DNA of 64,000 nucleotides from Chrysopilus asiliformis (GCA_964034945.1 OZ035961.1:32080184-32144183); one strand, 5' to 3'; shown: positions 11,754 through 34,090, numbered from the stretch's first letter. The notes: generated by a model not told the origin, from the letters alone. Made by a program: numbers and translations.

Positions 11754-13368
11754 TCCTTATTCTGGGTTTGTAATCGGTCACAGGTGACCGAGCTGTGATT
11801 AGTCATCGGTCATTGATAGTCGCGAGAACAGAACCCTTAGTTTACCATTTATAATGCATCGAACCAATTGTCAGACACAAAAATGAATTACACCGGGTGT
11901 TTGGGATGACAAAAAATTTTGATTTCCTCATGTCCATCCGTCTGTCCGCCCGTGAACACCATCGCTTTCGAAAGATTGAGCTAGAGACCTGAAATTTTGA
12001 ATAGTTTACTAAATTACAAGACTAGGTAGTTGAAAGGGTAAAATCAGACCATTCCTTCAAACCCCCTTTCCACTCCATACAAACGAAACAGTTTTTCGCG
12101 ATTTTCTCGAAAACGGTAAATCGTATTGAAAAATGTATGTAAGCAAAATGTGTTTAGCTCCGCCATACAAATATAGAATACTTTTTTTATATTTTACGTT
12201 TTTTTCGTTTATCTTCCTTTACCCTTAAGGACAGAAGCTTCAAATCTAGAATTTTTGAAAGAAAATTTGCCTGTATGTTCGTACAGGGCTTAGAATAAAA
12301 ATCTGGAAAAAATTCTTTCCGATAGCGGAAGTTACTAAACAGCCTGTTAAATGCCGCTAACTTGCGACAATGGTTTCGTAACTCAAAAATGAGCAGTTTT
12401 GAATTAAAGATCCAAAATCACCAGTTTTGAAATTATTGTTATTTCATCTAATAAAACGTCTTAGCTCTACAAGTAGTTAGGTGATGAGAACTAAATTATT
12501 TGTTTGACGCAACCAAATACTTCAAAAATCAAAAAAAAGCAACAAAAAAACGTCGCACGGCCAAAGAGAGGTTGCAGTGTTAAAGAAGAAGATATGTGGG
12601 GTCCCCTAAAATCTCTAGTTTCTCTGCTGAAAAAGACACAATTCTGCTGTAATAGGTAAAATCTCGCAGTTATCAGTTTTTCGAATTTCAATGATTTTTC
12701 TTTTCTACAGCAGAAATTTTTATTGGCAACCGCAAAGTTTTATTTGCCGGCAATTGAAAACACTAAAATTAATTACATTTTTGTTGGTAGAATCAAGAAA
12801 TTCTAAGAATACTGAATGCATTGTGAAAATCCACCCTTAGGACGCTGCTATCTTTAAGATATCCCATATGAGCATCACTTGTGATGCATTGAAGTCTACC
12901 GGCAGCGTCATCGTCATCATAATAACGAAGCAAAATCATATGTTTTATTTAAAATTCATTATTTATGTGTTGGTGTTGTTATGAATCATTCTTATCATTT
13001 TAGATTTTCCACTACACATAGTAGAGCAGTCGAGAAAAATTAACTGTTGAGCAACATTGAAAAGAAATCTCGTTATGTTGAAGACGCACGCGAAAACTCA
13101 GCTGACTTCTTGATTCTAAAAATTTTCTCAGTTTAGTCGGCTTTTTGAAGCGGTTCCAATCGTATGTTCTTCATCTAGAAAATCATCTAGAAAAACTCTA
13201 GTGATTATCGTGGAAATTTGCTCAAATTTTTGAAACAATCGTTGAGTGGACTGAAATAAAGAATATTGTGATTGTGTCTGTGATTTGATTACATATATTA
13301 TTTCCTTAAAAAATAGTGAGAATTCTTTTGTGAAAATATTCTAACCAGATTCGTTAAAATCTATCAAG
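11754..13368. other. Dispersed-repeat remnant and presumed PHYHD1 upstream region
   Basis: From 11820 to about 12190 there is a repeat remnant with a short 'ccgtctgtccgcccg' core, the rest of the element that was split at 11384. From 12200 to 13368 no gene is seen. The part just before 13369 must hold the PHYHD1 promoter and 5' UTR, but I could not identify a defined core promoter. Confidence 0.4.
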
Positions 13369-22941
<9,573 letters not shown>

Positions 22942-23061
22942 TTCAATCAAATTTGTAAAAAAATAATGTTCACTCAATATTGATCAAAATGTCAATTCAA
23001 GTCTAGAGAAATTTAACATAAATTTTGTAATGAACTTTTCGTACAATTATTTTGAAATAAA

Positions 23062-24115
23062 ATTAAAATTAAAAAATTTGCGAGGACTTTTCTTTCTGAA
23101 ATACTTTTAAAATCATTAAATCAAAATTGTTATGGTTTTAAACAGGCACTTGAAATTTCTGTTAATCGAAAATAACTGACTAAAGCGAGATAAAGCGTAA
23201 AAAATAAAATTAAATTAATATTTATCTCGCTTTTATCCAATTTTTTTCCTTTTCAGTAAATTTTTTCTAAATAAAAGCTTTTTTAAATTTTTTTTTCTTA
23301 TTTGATGGTCTATGTTGGGGCTGGACTTCCGACGAACATCTATGCCAAATTTCAGGCCAATCGGTTCAGTAGTTTCCCCGCGAAAGAGTAACATAGACCC
23401 ATTAAAAAGTAGCCCGAGCGGGGGGAGGGAGTAAGGGGAGGGGGTTAAGTGAATCAGAATGCTTCAATTGATTGTCTTTTTGTTAATTTTTGGTAACCAT
23501 TTTCCGAGGAGAAAAAACTTTAAAGAAAAGCAAAGACCGCCCTACTCTAAGCTACCTAATTTCCAGTCACGCTTTTAGCCGGGCGAAGCCGGGTCCAGAT
23601 TCTAGTTTTTATATATTAGTATGATTAGCAGCACTTTTAATCGGTGTCTTGAGTAAAAAATGATCTTTTCTTCAAACCTTCATTGAAACTAAAAAGCTTT
23701 TTGCCACAAACAAAACTTAAATTCAGTGCTTCTCAATCCATATATTATTTTTCTTTTCATGTAAGATTTGTATTTGAGTTTCTAATTGGTGTTACATATG
23801 TACGAAAGTCGCTCTATTTAAGACACCCCGATATGAGACGATTTGATATACGGCTCGAAATGACGCAATTTGGCCCGCCCAAAAATGTCGTAAATCCAGC
23901 GGCAGCTTTCGTTGCTTTCATTACTGTGAATACTGTTTTTCTCTGAAATTCACTTATAACACAAAAACCACTAACCTTTGATTGAACAAAACAGGATTAA
24001 TATTCTAAAGTAAATTTATTAATAAAACTATAATTATTTGTATCATAATTTTACGCAGACACCAAAAATATCACTGCACTATCATCTCTTGTGTAAGTCT
24101 TTTGAAAGTATTTGA
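23062..24115. other. Space between the convergent PHYHD1 and ZDHHC6 genes
   Basis: It holds a composite Helitron remnant (about 23291-23626, listed separately). A TTTATT at 24116 would serve as the minus-strand AATAAA poly(A) signal of ZDHHC6. Nothing else was recognised. Confidence 0.5.
23291..23626. mobile_element. Composite Helitron remnant (family B and a related 3' end)
   Basis: The piece 23310-23400 is family B sequence in minus orientation, followed by family B-like sequence in plus orientation. A plus-strand Helitron 3' end follows (hairpin AGCCGGGCGAAGCCGGG, then CTAG at about 23603). Directly after it comes the minus-strand 5' end TCATACTAATATATA in inverse. The order indicates rearrangement of two copies. 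Confidence 0.55.
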
Positions 24116-24473
24116 TTTATTAATTTTAAATAAAAAACGAAAGGTTTACAAAAATAGGGTTTTATAAAATAAAAAAAGAGGAACAATAATTGTGTTTGTT
24201 GTGTTCATAATTTTCAGTTCAAGAAATTTTTAAGTACAACTTTTTTCTCTTTCTGATGCCAATATAACGCACGAATCATTGTTCGATCACTTAATTTCAT
24301 CTTAGGCATGTAGATGGAAAAATTTGTATTGTGTGCGTGTAGAACGCGTCTGGAAGCCAAAGAATGTTTTTAGTATGCGAGTATATATGATGTCGTAATG
24401 GAAAGTCAGTTGTTGTGGTTTTTTTTTGTATAATGGTAACAAGAATAATGATGACGATGAATGTTAAACTACT

Positions 24474-27400
24474 TCAGTGATGTTTCTTATCATCGAAGTG
24501 ATTAAATTGATCATCTGAATCTGCTGGCTCGACTAGTTCAACTGCACAACGACGCGGAAACCAGCCGCGCGCTTCGACTTTCTTTCCAGGGGCTGGGGAT
24601 TTTTCAGGATTTGAATTACTTGTACTATCTAACGATTCTTGGGGTACACGTTCTCCGAACAGCCAATGCTTTCGCCAACGCGTTACTCTGACAGTGTCAC
24701 CAACTGCCAATTTAATGCGAGGTTCGTCCGTACATGGCGGCGAAAGACACACCCTGAATCCTTGAGAGAACAGCGGCACAAAACTTCCTGTTGCAGGCCG
24801 GATGACTTTGTAGGTCCGTGTTCGCGCCCGTTTCTCCGCCTTTTGAGCGATTTGCTCACGCTGCAAAGAGAGTAAATTTAATATTATTTTTGCAACAACA
24901 AAGTTTCCAATAACTACTCACAGTTAAAGTATATTGATCGGTATTATCGTTAATTGTCCACGTGACACCATCGCCAACGGGAGCACACGATAAATTTAAA
25001 ACCTGCTCAACATTTTCTCGTGTCCCCAAGTCATATGGAAAAACAAATTGCTCTTCGGTGCCTTCTCGGCGGCAGGTGGCTTTTTCCAGTATCCAATCTT
25101 CAATACCAGTTCGATTATTTAGGATTGCACGAATCTAAAGGATAATCAAAAATATAACCATAGTAAAAACGTATAAAAATCATAAGACCGAAATAAAAAT
25201 TCACAAAAATCAAGCACGATATCATGCGAATGCTTAGGAATTAGTCTATCAATTTGTACTTTCGTGTATACCTGAAAGAAGAGCAGCATACCAACAGCAA
25301 TTACGACTCCAATTGCCAATCCAAGGCTAAATATACACAAAATAAGACTCGGCAGGCTGAATTGTACCGTGGCTAAGTGGGATTGACCGTGATAGAAATA
25401 CCACTGCCGATGAATGCCTCGATAGAAGGCACAGATTAGGATAATTGAAGCCTGAATGCATCCCAGAACGGAGAATCCTAAGAAATATGTAAAGTAGGCA
25501 TGATTCGCCCATCCGACGCAATTGTTTATCCAAGGGCAATGATGATCCATCTTTTTAACACATCGGCCGCCTTGAAAATTATAAAATAATACAAAATTTC
25601 ATTTACTACTTGAATCGATACTATAAACACAGTGTGGCAATTACATTTTCGACAGTGATGTGATCTTGGTGCTTTGTAGCCTTCGCACACCTTGCAATAT
25701 TGCAAATGTTGAGTAAATCGCTCCTCCTTTATCGGATGCGACAACAGCAGCAGCATTGAAAAAAAAATCATACAAAAATTCAAATTAATGATTACTAAAT
25801 ACTTTTGGTTTTTTTTATTTATTTTTTGGTTAACTGCGGTAAAGTGGTTGCAGACAACCCTCTTTACTGAATATTTGCACGTTATTTGCATAATTATTTA
25901 AACACATTGCATGTTTCAAAAAGGATGCAGATTTAATGTTATTTCGCTTCTAAATTTATCCAAAAGGGAAATTGCTCTTGTGTTATAGAGTTCCGGTAGC
26001 TGTCAACATTATTCATGATTTCAATTACGTTGCTAATATAGCTGCACGTGATTAGCTATAATTTAACTAATTCTTTGATAATAATAGAAAAATTGAGGAA
26101 GAAGCAAGGGATCAAGCATTTTAACTAGAAAAGGGCATTTTTTTTGCTAACAATTATAGAAACCAATCTGACTGAAATTCAAAATTTCTGATGGAGCTAT
26201 GACATACCAAGTGTGTCGTATTGCAGTTTTTAATCACAACTAAAAAAATCCAGACGTTCTTACTTCTACAAAAAGTTCTTAATTCTAAAACCTTTATTTG
26301 TTTTAAGTGCTGTCCATAAAATAGCTCACGCCAATCTTGGCCCTTTCTTTGTCTAAAAACACGACACCTTATTTTAATAAAATTGTAAACACGGGGATTT
26401 TTAGGCTCACATTGAAAAAAATTGCTTGGAATTCAAAATAATGCTTCCGACTGGTGTTGCGATTTCGTGTTTTCAAAAAAAGGTTTTTTTTTAGAAATAT
26501 TCTCATTATTATATGAAAAATTCGATTTTGTCAAATTTCTTGCAAACATAATTCAAAGATAATAAATTTCACAACAATTTTGTTTTTTACCGAATATCAA
26601 TACTTTGTACCGTTTTCGAGATATCTATTAATTGGAAAATACTTTTATGTAAATTGATAACACTGGGGAACTTTTTTTTTTAATAAAAAAAATGCCTGCT
26701 GCATGAGATTTTTCAACCGATATAAAATATTTTTTATTGCTGATTTCAAATCTGAAACCGATTTAGGTCTAGTTTTTATATACTGCTATAAGGCCCAAAA
26801 GTCTCGGGCTTAATTTTTTTGTCCGACGATTAGTTCTATGCATTACAAATGAGGCCTTCAGCGCAATAACGGACCAACCCACATGTCGAAATCGTGAATT
26901 TCTTTGTGTTTGAATCACTATTGCGAGTGTGTTTTTAGATAAAAATGTTTGGATGCAAAAAAGAACATTTCAACGTTGAGTCCACACAATTTTTTTTTTC
27001 CAAAAATTTACAATCGATAATAGTTCAAAAGTGGAAAAGTTTCAAAAACTCGATTATGTGGCTTGGTCCGTTATTGCGCTGAAGGCCTCAAATGTTAGAG
27101 CAAACCTAAGTATTATACCCTATTATAGTTTCACCATGGATGTTTGTTGGTTTGTCTGTTTGAGATTACAAAACTCAAAAACTTCTAGACCGATTTTTAC
27201 GAGGTCTTTTGCAAAATAATCTGCATTGCCAGGAGCAGGTCTTTAGATATGTTAGATTGTTAAAATTCGAAACGGAAGGTCTTGAAAGGATAACGCAAAT
27301 ATCTGTTTTCCAATTTTTCTCGCAAAAACTGGCTTTGGGTAGGGATGCAACATCGTTCATAAAACCTCGATATATCGAAAATCGATGTTTTTTTTAAGGC

Positions 27401-30400
27401 GACATCGATGTCAAAAAACATCGTCGATACCTCGATGTTTTCCCGATGTTTTGAAAAAGTTAAATTTAATAAATAATTTAACCACCTGGCGGATGCTCTA
27501 CTGTGGGTTGAGTACACCCAGGTAGAATTAACACGGTTTTAATTCTTCTTATACGTTGAACCACCAAAAACCCATTAGTTTTCGAGATAATCGCAAATAA
27601 CTATTTTTTTGAAATACCGGCATATCTTCAAAACGGAGTTCTAGTAAAAGACATCAATGTAGCAAATTTTATTGTCTCCAAGTTTTGTAATACATAAGAC
27701 TACTGGAAAATTGTTAGTTTCGGAATAAATCGCAAAAAACCGCATAGTTTTTAAAAAGCCGCCGTTTTGGTTACTTCCGGTTAACGGATTTCCACATCAG
27801 GACCAAACTTCTCTGTAAAATTTCATGGCTAGCTCTGGTATTTTTTGCGAAATTTTATAGAAAGATGAAACCGAAAATTAATGCCAAAGAAAATTTAAAC
27901 AAATATAGCCATTAAATCTATCTAAAAACTAGTCCCTCTAGGCTTAAATTAGTTTCTCTACTAATTTTATGAAGAGTAATGTTCTAACATCGTGGATAGC
28001 AACATCGATACCTCGATATATCGGTCTGTTCAACATCGAGGTTAAAACTCGATATTTTTCAACGATACCTCGATTTTTTGCAAACATCGAGGTATCGTTC
28101 GCATCCCTAGCTTTCGGGTGTTTTCAGGTTGCTTGTCACGAATCTGGTGTTGGAATTTCAAAATTCGAAACAGAAGGTTCTGTAAGGATAACGTTTTTTC
28201 CCAAAAATTTTTAAAATATTTATGGTTTTTGGCATTCTAAAATTTATACAAAAAACTTTAAGCTGCCCTGAAAACCCATCAGGAGCCTGTTTCTGGTATG
28301 GAAAGCTGGCTCACCGTCATCAGTTTTACTCCACCAAAATCCTGTAAGCCTGCGTGGAAGCTGGCAAAGCAGGCTCTGATGACGGTGAGCCAGCTTTCCA
28401 TACCAGAAACAGGCTCCTGATGGGTTTTCAGGGCAGACATGTCCGACCTGTTGGGGGGAAATTTGGATGTGAAAACATCCGCAAAAATAATATAATTTTG
28501 TTGTTTTTGCAGACCTTATAAGCCGAGAAATTCCAATAGGATTCAATACTAAAAATGTATGGGTCGGTTTAGTATAGATAGCGTCGCACTACTAAATTTT
28601 AATTTCCTGCACATTTTAGAAGGACATGTCGACCGGGTCAATAGCGTGACATCAGTAAATCCTGCTTACGTTTTTATACCCGTATGGTGAAACCAAAGGG
28701 TATATTAACTTTGCCTTACCGTTTGTAACGCCAAGATCCCGTCATCGCACAAAAAAATAAATTACACCAGTGTGTTTAGAATGATAAAAATATTTAATTT
28801 TTGCATGTCCGTCCGTCTGTCTGTCTGTCTGTCTGTCCGTCTGTCTGTCTGTGGCGCGGATTGCGGGCGCACGGATTGAGCTAGAGACTTGAAATTTTGC
28901 GTGGATCCGTTTTTCGTAAAATGCGAGGCTAAGTTCGTTAATGGGCAAAAATGGACCATTAGGGGGGGTACCCCCCATACGAACGAAATCGTTTTTTGTG
29001 AATATCTCATAAACGGTGCATCTTATCAAAAAAGTCCAAGAACAAAAGTTATTTAGGATATGATTCTACATAAAACTCCCATACATCAAAATCCGATTGG
29101 AATAAATTTTAAAAAATCTTATTGGAAAGTTTGACTTCAAATTGGAATTTTGGTATAACTGTTCGAATTTTGATACGAATATCACCATACGGGTCTCCAA
29201 TGATTGCCAGATTGGCAATTATAGCTTTTGTTATGTTTTAATTCACTTTTAAGGTAATTTTGTCACAAAACTGAATTTAGGAAAAAAATGCTTTTACAAA
29301 AATAATTTTTTTTCGAAAATCTCTGTTGAGGCTTCCAGTTAAATTAATTTTTATTAATGAAGTTTTCCTACACCTAATATCAACTGCTTTTCAATGTTAT
29401 TACCATCCAAATATTTATTTCTAATATTTATGTGTTATGCCCAGTATATTTTTGGCAATAAAAAATAATCGTTGGAATAAAATTTTATGTAATTCAACAG
29501 CTTGAGCTCGGTTTTATTTTCCGAAAGTCTTGTAGAAGTCACTCTTATCAAAACATAAACCCAGCCATTTCCGATTTTAACCTCGGGCAAAAAGGAAAAA
29601 CCGCTAGAATCCATAGAAAGGAAAGGGGCAATTGCCTTATCAAAAAGAAAACCTGTCTTCCTGTTGAAATACCCGCCATTCGTAATTCAATTCACAAAAA
29701 TGCTAACTGAGATTTTCATGACTTGACATTCCACAATGTAATTGCGATAAAAAAAAATTACTCTTGGCTTCTGACCCCATAACTTCTATGAATGGCTCCG
29801 TCCCTTGAATGCCACAAATTGACGATAGCGTTTTGTGGTGTGTTCACACGCAATACGGTGACAAAAGTTTTGTATTTACTTCGGCTAAATTGTTCCATGC
29901 AAACAAAATAAGGATAAGACATTGGAGATGTATAGGTTAAGCACAGCGAGACGCGATTTCAGTTCAAAATGCATAAAATTGTGTAATGATGCAATTATTT
30001 TTTAGTTGCATGATGGCCAACCATACAAAGATTTCAGGTTTGAATAACTAAGGAAATTTTTTAAGAAAATTTAAAAATGTTGGTCTTTTAAAAACGGATA
30101 GTGACATAAAAATTTAAGTAATACAAAATTTCTTTAATGGAAACTGGATATAGACTTCCCGTGGAGTGCTGGCGGTACTAAACCCTTAAAAATGAGGCTA
30201 TCAGAGCAAAAGTGGCCTAACCCACATAATCGAGTTTTTGAAGCTTTTCCACTCTTGTACTATTATTGACTGTAAGTTTTTGAAAAAAAAAACGTTGAAA
30301 TGTTCTTTTGTGCATCCAAGCATTTTTATCTAAAAACTAGCTTGCGTACCCGTCGTTGCCGGGTTAAGTTTTTTAAATTTTTTTTTTGATCTATGTTGGA

Positions 30401-32995
30401 GCTAAACTTCAGGCCAATCGGCTCGGTAGTTTCCCCGCGAAAGGGTAACATATAGGAAGAGCTAAGTTTCGAGATTACTTTACCCCCTCCCCTTACTCCC
30501 CCCCCCTCGGGCTACTTTTTAATGGGTCTATGTTGGGGCTGGACCCCCGACGAACATCTATGCCAAATTGCAGGCCAATCGGTTCAGTAGTTTCGCCGCG
30601 AAAGAGTAACATAGCGCAAAAACTAAGTTTCGAAATCACTTTATCCCCTCCCCTTACTCCCCCCACCCTTCGCGCTACTTTTACGTATGCCTATATTGGA
30701 ACCAGAACTACCACAGACACTCATGCCAAATTTCAAGTCAATTGGTTAAGCCGTTTTTACGTGAAATAGGAACAGACAGACAGACAGACACCAACTCATT
30801 TTTTTTTATATATTAGTATGATATGATGATTACTCAACGTTTAAATGTTTTTTTGTGTATCCAAACATTTTTTTCTAAAAACACACTCTCAATAGTGATT
30901 CAAACACAAAAAAAATCACGATTTCGACATGTGGGTTGGGCCACTCTTGCTCTCAACGCTTCAAATGTGCCATATTTTCCGTACTCGAAAATCGTGGAGA
31001 TTTTCATACGAAAAAGCGCGAAAAAGATTCAAATCAAAAATTTGCGTAACGTATTTTATAGACAGTCCTTAACGATATTTTCCTCTCAATGAAATCACCC
31101 CCTGTCCGTACTAAAAGAAAAGTCAGTGGCGTAACTACGATTTTTAACTTTGGGAAGCAGTGAGTTACAAAGAAAATAGATTTCATGGTCTTTTTTAGCC
31201 AAAGAATGAAAATCGATTAATAGCTAGTCTCGAATACAGTATATCAAGTAAAACTCTTAACTAAAAGATTAAACTCAATTAAATTAAAATACATACCACT
31301 ATACCTAAATGACAAAAAGAAAGTTCAGTCAAACTGTAATATTAGCTAAAAATCTAATCAAAACTAATTTTTAGCTAAATCCCCTTCTTAACTACATTAA
31401 ATTTCCCATTTAAAATTCAAATTCCGAAAAAGACCATTTTTCTTCGTATAAAAGGGAATTTGATTAACAATAAGGAAATATGTATTAATCTACCGTTCCC
31501 GCCTAATTCGGTGATTAATCAACGACAGATCAGTGTTCCGTAAAAAAAAAACTCCTCACAACATGAAAGAATTAGCAATCGTCAGCCACACTTGGGTCAA
31601 TTAATTCAGTTAAGTTGGCGTAATTAGTGGTCCGGTCCGAAAATAATTCTTGACACGGCTGACCGAATGAATGAATGAATGTCGGTTACGATTAGCATGT
31701 TCTTTGTGCACCTGTAAGTAGGGAAGAGTAATACAAACCTCTGGCTTCCATCCGAATGGCAGGAACCCCGGCCCCGTCACCGTTGCCAAGACGTAATTAA
31801 AGGCCGACAACGATGAAAGTGCAAGGAACAGGGACTGATTTACGAATCCACCGAAGCTCAAATTCGGTGGCCACCACATCGAATTCATGTAGAGCGTCAT
31901 CAGTGTCACACATTTTATTATGCCTGCAAAAAGTGAGAAAATAATCGAATTAGCTTATTAGTAACTTTTATATAGCTGACGGTTGTTTGGCAAATCTAAC
32001 GGACAGGGAGTTGCCGAAAATTTGTGTGGGGGCGTTGAGCGATGACCAGCAATTTGTGAGTGGCGCTGGAGGTTCACAAGAATGCCAGGAATGCTACCTG
32101 CCAGCTATGATTTAAGGGACAGAGGAACCAAAATATTGAATCGGCCACAGGAGTTGCTGGTTAGGTTCGCATCAACAACTGATTGCTATCAGGCATGTGG
32201 AAGGCAAAAAAGGATATTCGTTAAGGAGCAATTTCATCCACTTATCCATCGTCCACATCTAGTGATTTGCCTATTCTTTCGACATCGTTCAGGAATTTAA
32301 GTTCGGGCGAGGCTCAAAACCGTCGTCAATGTTTACAGAATTTCTTGGTTGCTCCTTTGAAGGGGGTGCGAAATGCGAAGGGTGCATTTAAAAGGAGTGA
32401 CCGCTGTTGACAAAGAAACTCCTTCGCCGCATGGACACGTGAATTACAGCCAAGACGGACGGAAGGATGGATTTCAAAAAGGGAACGGGCAGGTGGATCA
32501 TTCCAAGTGGACGACAATTTAAGTGGCTCGTAAGTTCTTATCAAAACACGCAATCAGCTCCTTAGCCGTGTGTTTGTTTTCGTTGTTCTTAGACTCTCGC
32601 TTTCAGTTTCAATATATATGAGCCCCCTTCAACTGCGTCACTGCCTACAGTAGGCTCACCTTCGATACTACGGCGAGATAAGCCTCCATAATAGGTGGTC
32701 AGACTGTTTTACGTGTGTTAATGTTGAAGAATGTCGAGATAAAGAAGTTTATTACTGAAATTAAAAAACCAAGAGTAGAATACAATACGTCTGATCTGAA
32801 GAGCTATAAGAAAATTAAGCTTGACAAAAGGAAAACCACTTTCAATGCAGTAAAAAATTGTTTTTTTCTACTAGGAAATTCCAACGAGGAAGGAACTTTG
32901 TTATCCAAATTCGTGATGGCATCAGGTTACTTACTAATAGCGATTATTGGACCCCAATGTAAAAAGCGACGAAATCCCGAGAGGCTGGCGCTCAT
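24474..32995 (-). CDS. ZDHHC6: Palmitoyltransferase ZDHHC6 (six exons)
   Basis: Predicted ER-membrane DHHC S-acyltransferase, 408 aa (human 413). Exons in gene order are 32995-32935, 31923-31739, 25726-25645, 25570-25272, 25134-24922 and 24860-24474; all have GT-AG introns and keep frame. It starts [17 protein letters not shown]. Two membrane spans lie in exons 1-2 ([17 protein letters not shown] and [19 protein letters not shown]). They are followed by the cysteine-rich domain [20 protein letters not shown] and the catalytic DHHC at residues 118-121, two further spans in exon 4, the TGxE-like motif NNRTGIEDW near residue 217, and a C-terminal SH3-like region with [10 protein letters not shown]. 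It ends DDKKHH, so KKHH is a KKXX-type ER retrieval signal like the human KKNR. The tiny exon 3 and the split Cys codon at 25645/25570 were needed to restore the motif. Introns 1 (1 kb) and 2 (6 kb) are filled with repeats. It converges on PHYHD1. Confidence 0.95.
25727..26850. other. ZDHHC6 intron 2, first part
   Basis: No gene or complete element was recognised. The end (about 26800-26850, 'tccgacgattagttctatgc') resembles the dispersed repeat fragments near 6150 and 11860. Confidence 0.5.
26851..27089. mobile_element. MITE with long inverted ends, copy 1
   Basis: The ends GAGGCCTTCAGCGCAATAAC and inverse extend about 34 bp. AAAT lies on both sides and may be a 4-bp duplication. A diverged second copy is at 30194-30963. 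Confidence 0.7.
27340..28109. mobile_element. hAT-type element (8-bp duplication)
   Basis: The ends are TAGGGATGCAACATCG and CGTTCGCATCCCTA, with GCTTTGGG on the left and GCTTTCGG on the right as a near-perfect 8-bp duplication. The sub-terminal parts repeat 'acctcgatatatcg'. No transposase reading frame remains. The centre carries sequence ('cattagttttcgagataatc') that recurs near 55600, so another repeat is probably nested. Confidence 0.65.
28263..28436. repeat. Perfect 60-bp inverted repeat in ZDHHC6 intron 2
   Basis: The arms 28263-28322 and 28377-28436 are perfect inverse copies, beginning CTGCCCTGAAAACCCATCAG, with a 54-bp spacer. The arms are GC-richer than their surroundings and do not match the other repeats in the window. 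Confidence 0.9.
28671..29237 (+). mobile_element. HINE-like element, copy d
   Basis: A complete forward copy from TTTTTATACCCGTATGG to the hairpin TTGCCAGATTGGCAA and GCTTTTGTTATG, with a short CCGTCTGTCTGT core at about 28810-28852. It lies in ZDHHC6 intron 2. Confidence 0.75.
29238..30193. other. ZDHHC6 intron 2, non-repetitive part
   Basis: Nothing recognised: no coding sequence and no clear element termini. Confidence 0.5.
30194..30963. mobile_element. MITE with long inverted ends, copy 2 (interrupted)
   Basis: The ends GAGGCTATCAGAGCAAAAGT and the diverged inverse ending CAACGCTTC are flanked by AAAT. The interior matches copy 1 ('acgttgaaatgttcttttgt'). A Helitron is nested at 30337-30821. 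Confidence 0.65.
30337..30821 (-). mobile_element. Helitron-type element, family B, copy 2
   Basis: On the minus strand it starts TCATACTAATATATAAAAA and ends with the CCCGGCAACGACGGG hairpin and CTAG. It is complete, 485 bp, non-autonomous, and sits inside a MITE. Confidence 0.8.
30964..31738. other. ZDHHC6 intron 2, last part
   Basis: No gene or element recognised. The part next to 31738 is the donor side of intron 2 (GTTTGT). Confidence 0.45.
31924..32934. other. ZDHHC6 intron 1
   Basis: A one-kilobase intron with a good GTAAGT donor at 32934 and a TTTTTGCAG acceptor ending at 31924. Reading frames inside it on both strands have no recognisable homology. Confidence 0.7.
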
Positions 32996-33723
32996 TATTG
33001 AAAGTGTTTGGAGTACCGCACCGCTGAGTTGAACGCAAAATGACGGAGTTTTGTTGATTTTTGTGTGGGCCAGCGAACTGTCGAAAATTCACAAGCTCAG
33101 GTAACAATTAGAAACGGCACACCGTCCCGAAACTACCACGCAAAACATCAAATTCTGAATTATAATCCAACAACAAAACTCACGCAACAACAGAAAAGCA
33201 CAACCAAATCAAATGACAGATACCGAGCGACTGAAAGGTTTTGTGTTTACAAGACTTCATTGATAAACGCTGCAGTGAAAGAGAGATAGAAGGTTTGAGT
33301 CGGTTTCAATGGCATTGCCAAACGAAAATAATCATTTTAGACCAAATGAAGCGTTCGAATCGAAACTGAACCGAAAGCCTCGAAATTTATCCGGTATGGT
33401 TTTTAATGAATTTCAACAAATTACTAGCCAAACTTAAACTGGCTACGTCTACCAGTTACTAGTATTGAGTATTGTAAATCCAGTAGTCTGCTTCGTTTAC
33501 ACATTTCCAGTAGAATGACAGCTGAACGAAAACACCCTAATATTTCCTGAGGAGAAATATCGCGACATTTTTTTGCGAATCGTGACCTATAACTGTTTGT
33601 TGACAAATATATATTGAAGCGAATCACTCACGCATAACACCCCCTCGTTGGGATTTTTGAATTAATTACTGTTTGTTAAAATAGTATATATGATTTCTTC
33701 TCCTTTCCAGTGAGTTTAAGCTA
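32996..33723. other. Presumed ZDHHC6 upstream region
   Basis: This is the 5' side of ZDHHC6 (minus strand). No core promoter motif was recognised with confidence and no other gene is seen. Confidence 0.4.
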
Positions 33724-34090
33724 GAACCTGAATCGTACGTCGATGCGTCCGTCATGCGTGCGTCTGTCTGACAGTTCGATGCGGTGACAGTTGGGTACGG
33801 CAACAAATCTGGAGTAAATTCATTGTTTTGCACTTCTTCTATTAGTTTATCGTCGAAAGATTACTTTCAATTTGTTCCATACTTAAATTGCTTAAATCGT
33901 AAACAAACTTTTTTGCGAAATGACATTTCCGTGCGTTGCCGCATGTAAAAGTAGAAATTCGACCTACTCTATGCGGCTGCCGCATCGGAAAACGTATTAT
34001 TAGGGGAGTACTCATAGCAGCCCGTTGATTTTACTCGAACTGTTAACCGGACGCACGCATGACGGACGCATCGACGTACGATTCAGGTTC
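33724..34090. mobile_element. TA-flanked MITE with a THAP-like protein start
   Basis: The ends GAACCTGAATCGTACGTCGA and inverse extend more than 40 bp and are flanked by TA. Internally, from about 33919 on the plus strand, MTFPCVAACKSRNSTYSMRL can be read, resembling the first zinc-binding pair of a THAP domain. The frame then ends. A 2-bp TA duplication and THAP proteins both occur in ISL2EU-type elements, which is the tentative class. Confidence 0.6.

Noticed and set aside
24639..24875. Plus-strand frame of 78 codons
   Set aside because: Antisense shadow of the last ZDHHC6 exon.
28742..29029. Minus-strand frames over HINE copies beginning MIRCTV or MRYSQK
   Set aside because: The same frame occurs in several copies, but it runs into the tandem core, and the differences between copies look neutral.
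32715..33032. Plus-strand frame [11 protein letters not shown] (105 codons)
   Set aside because: It overlaps the first exon of ZDHHC6 on the opposite strand, and the ZDHHC6 match [14 protein letters not shown] with a GTAAGT donor is far stronger.
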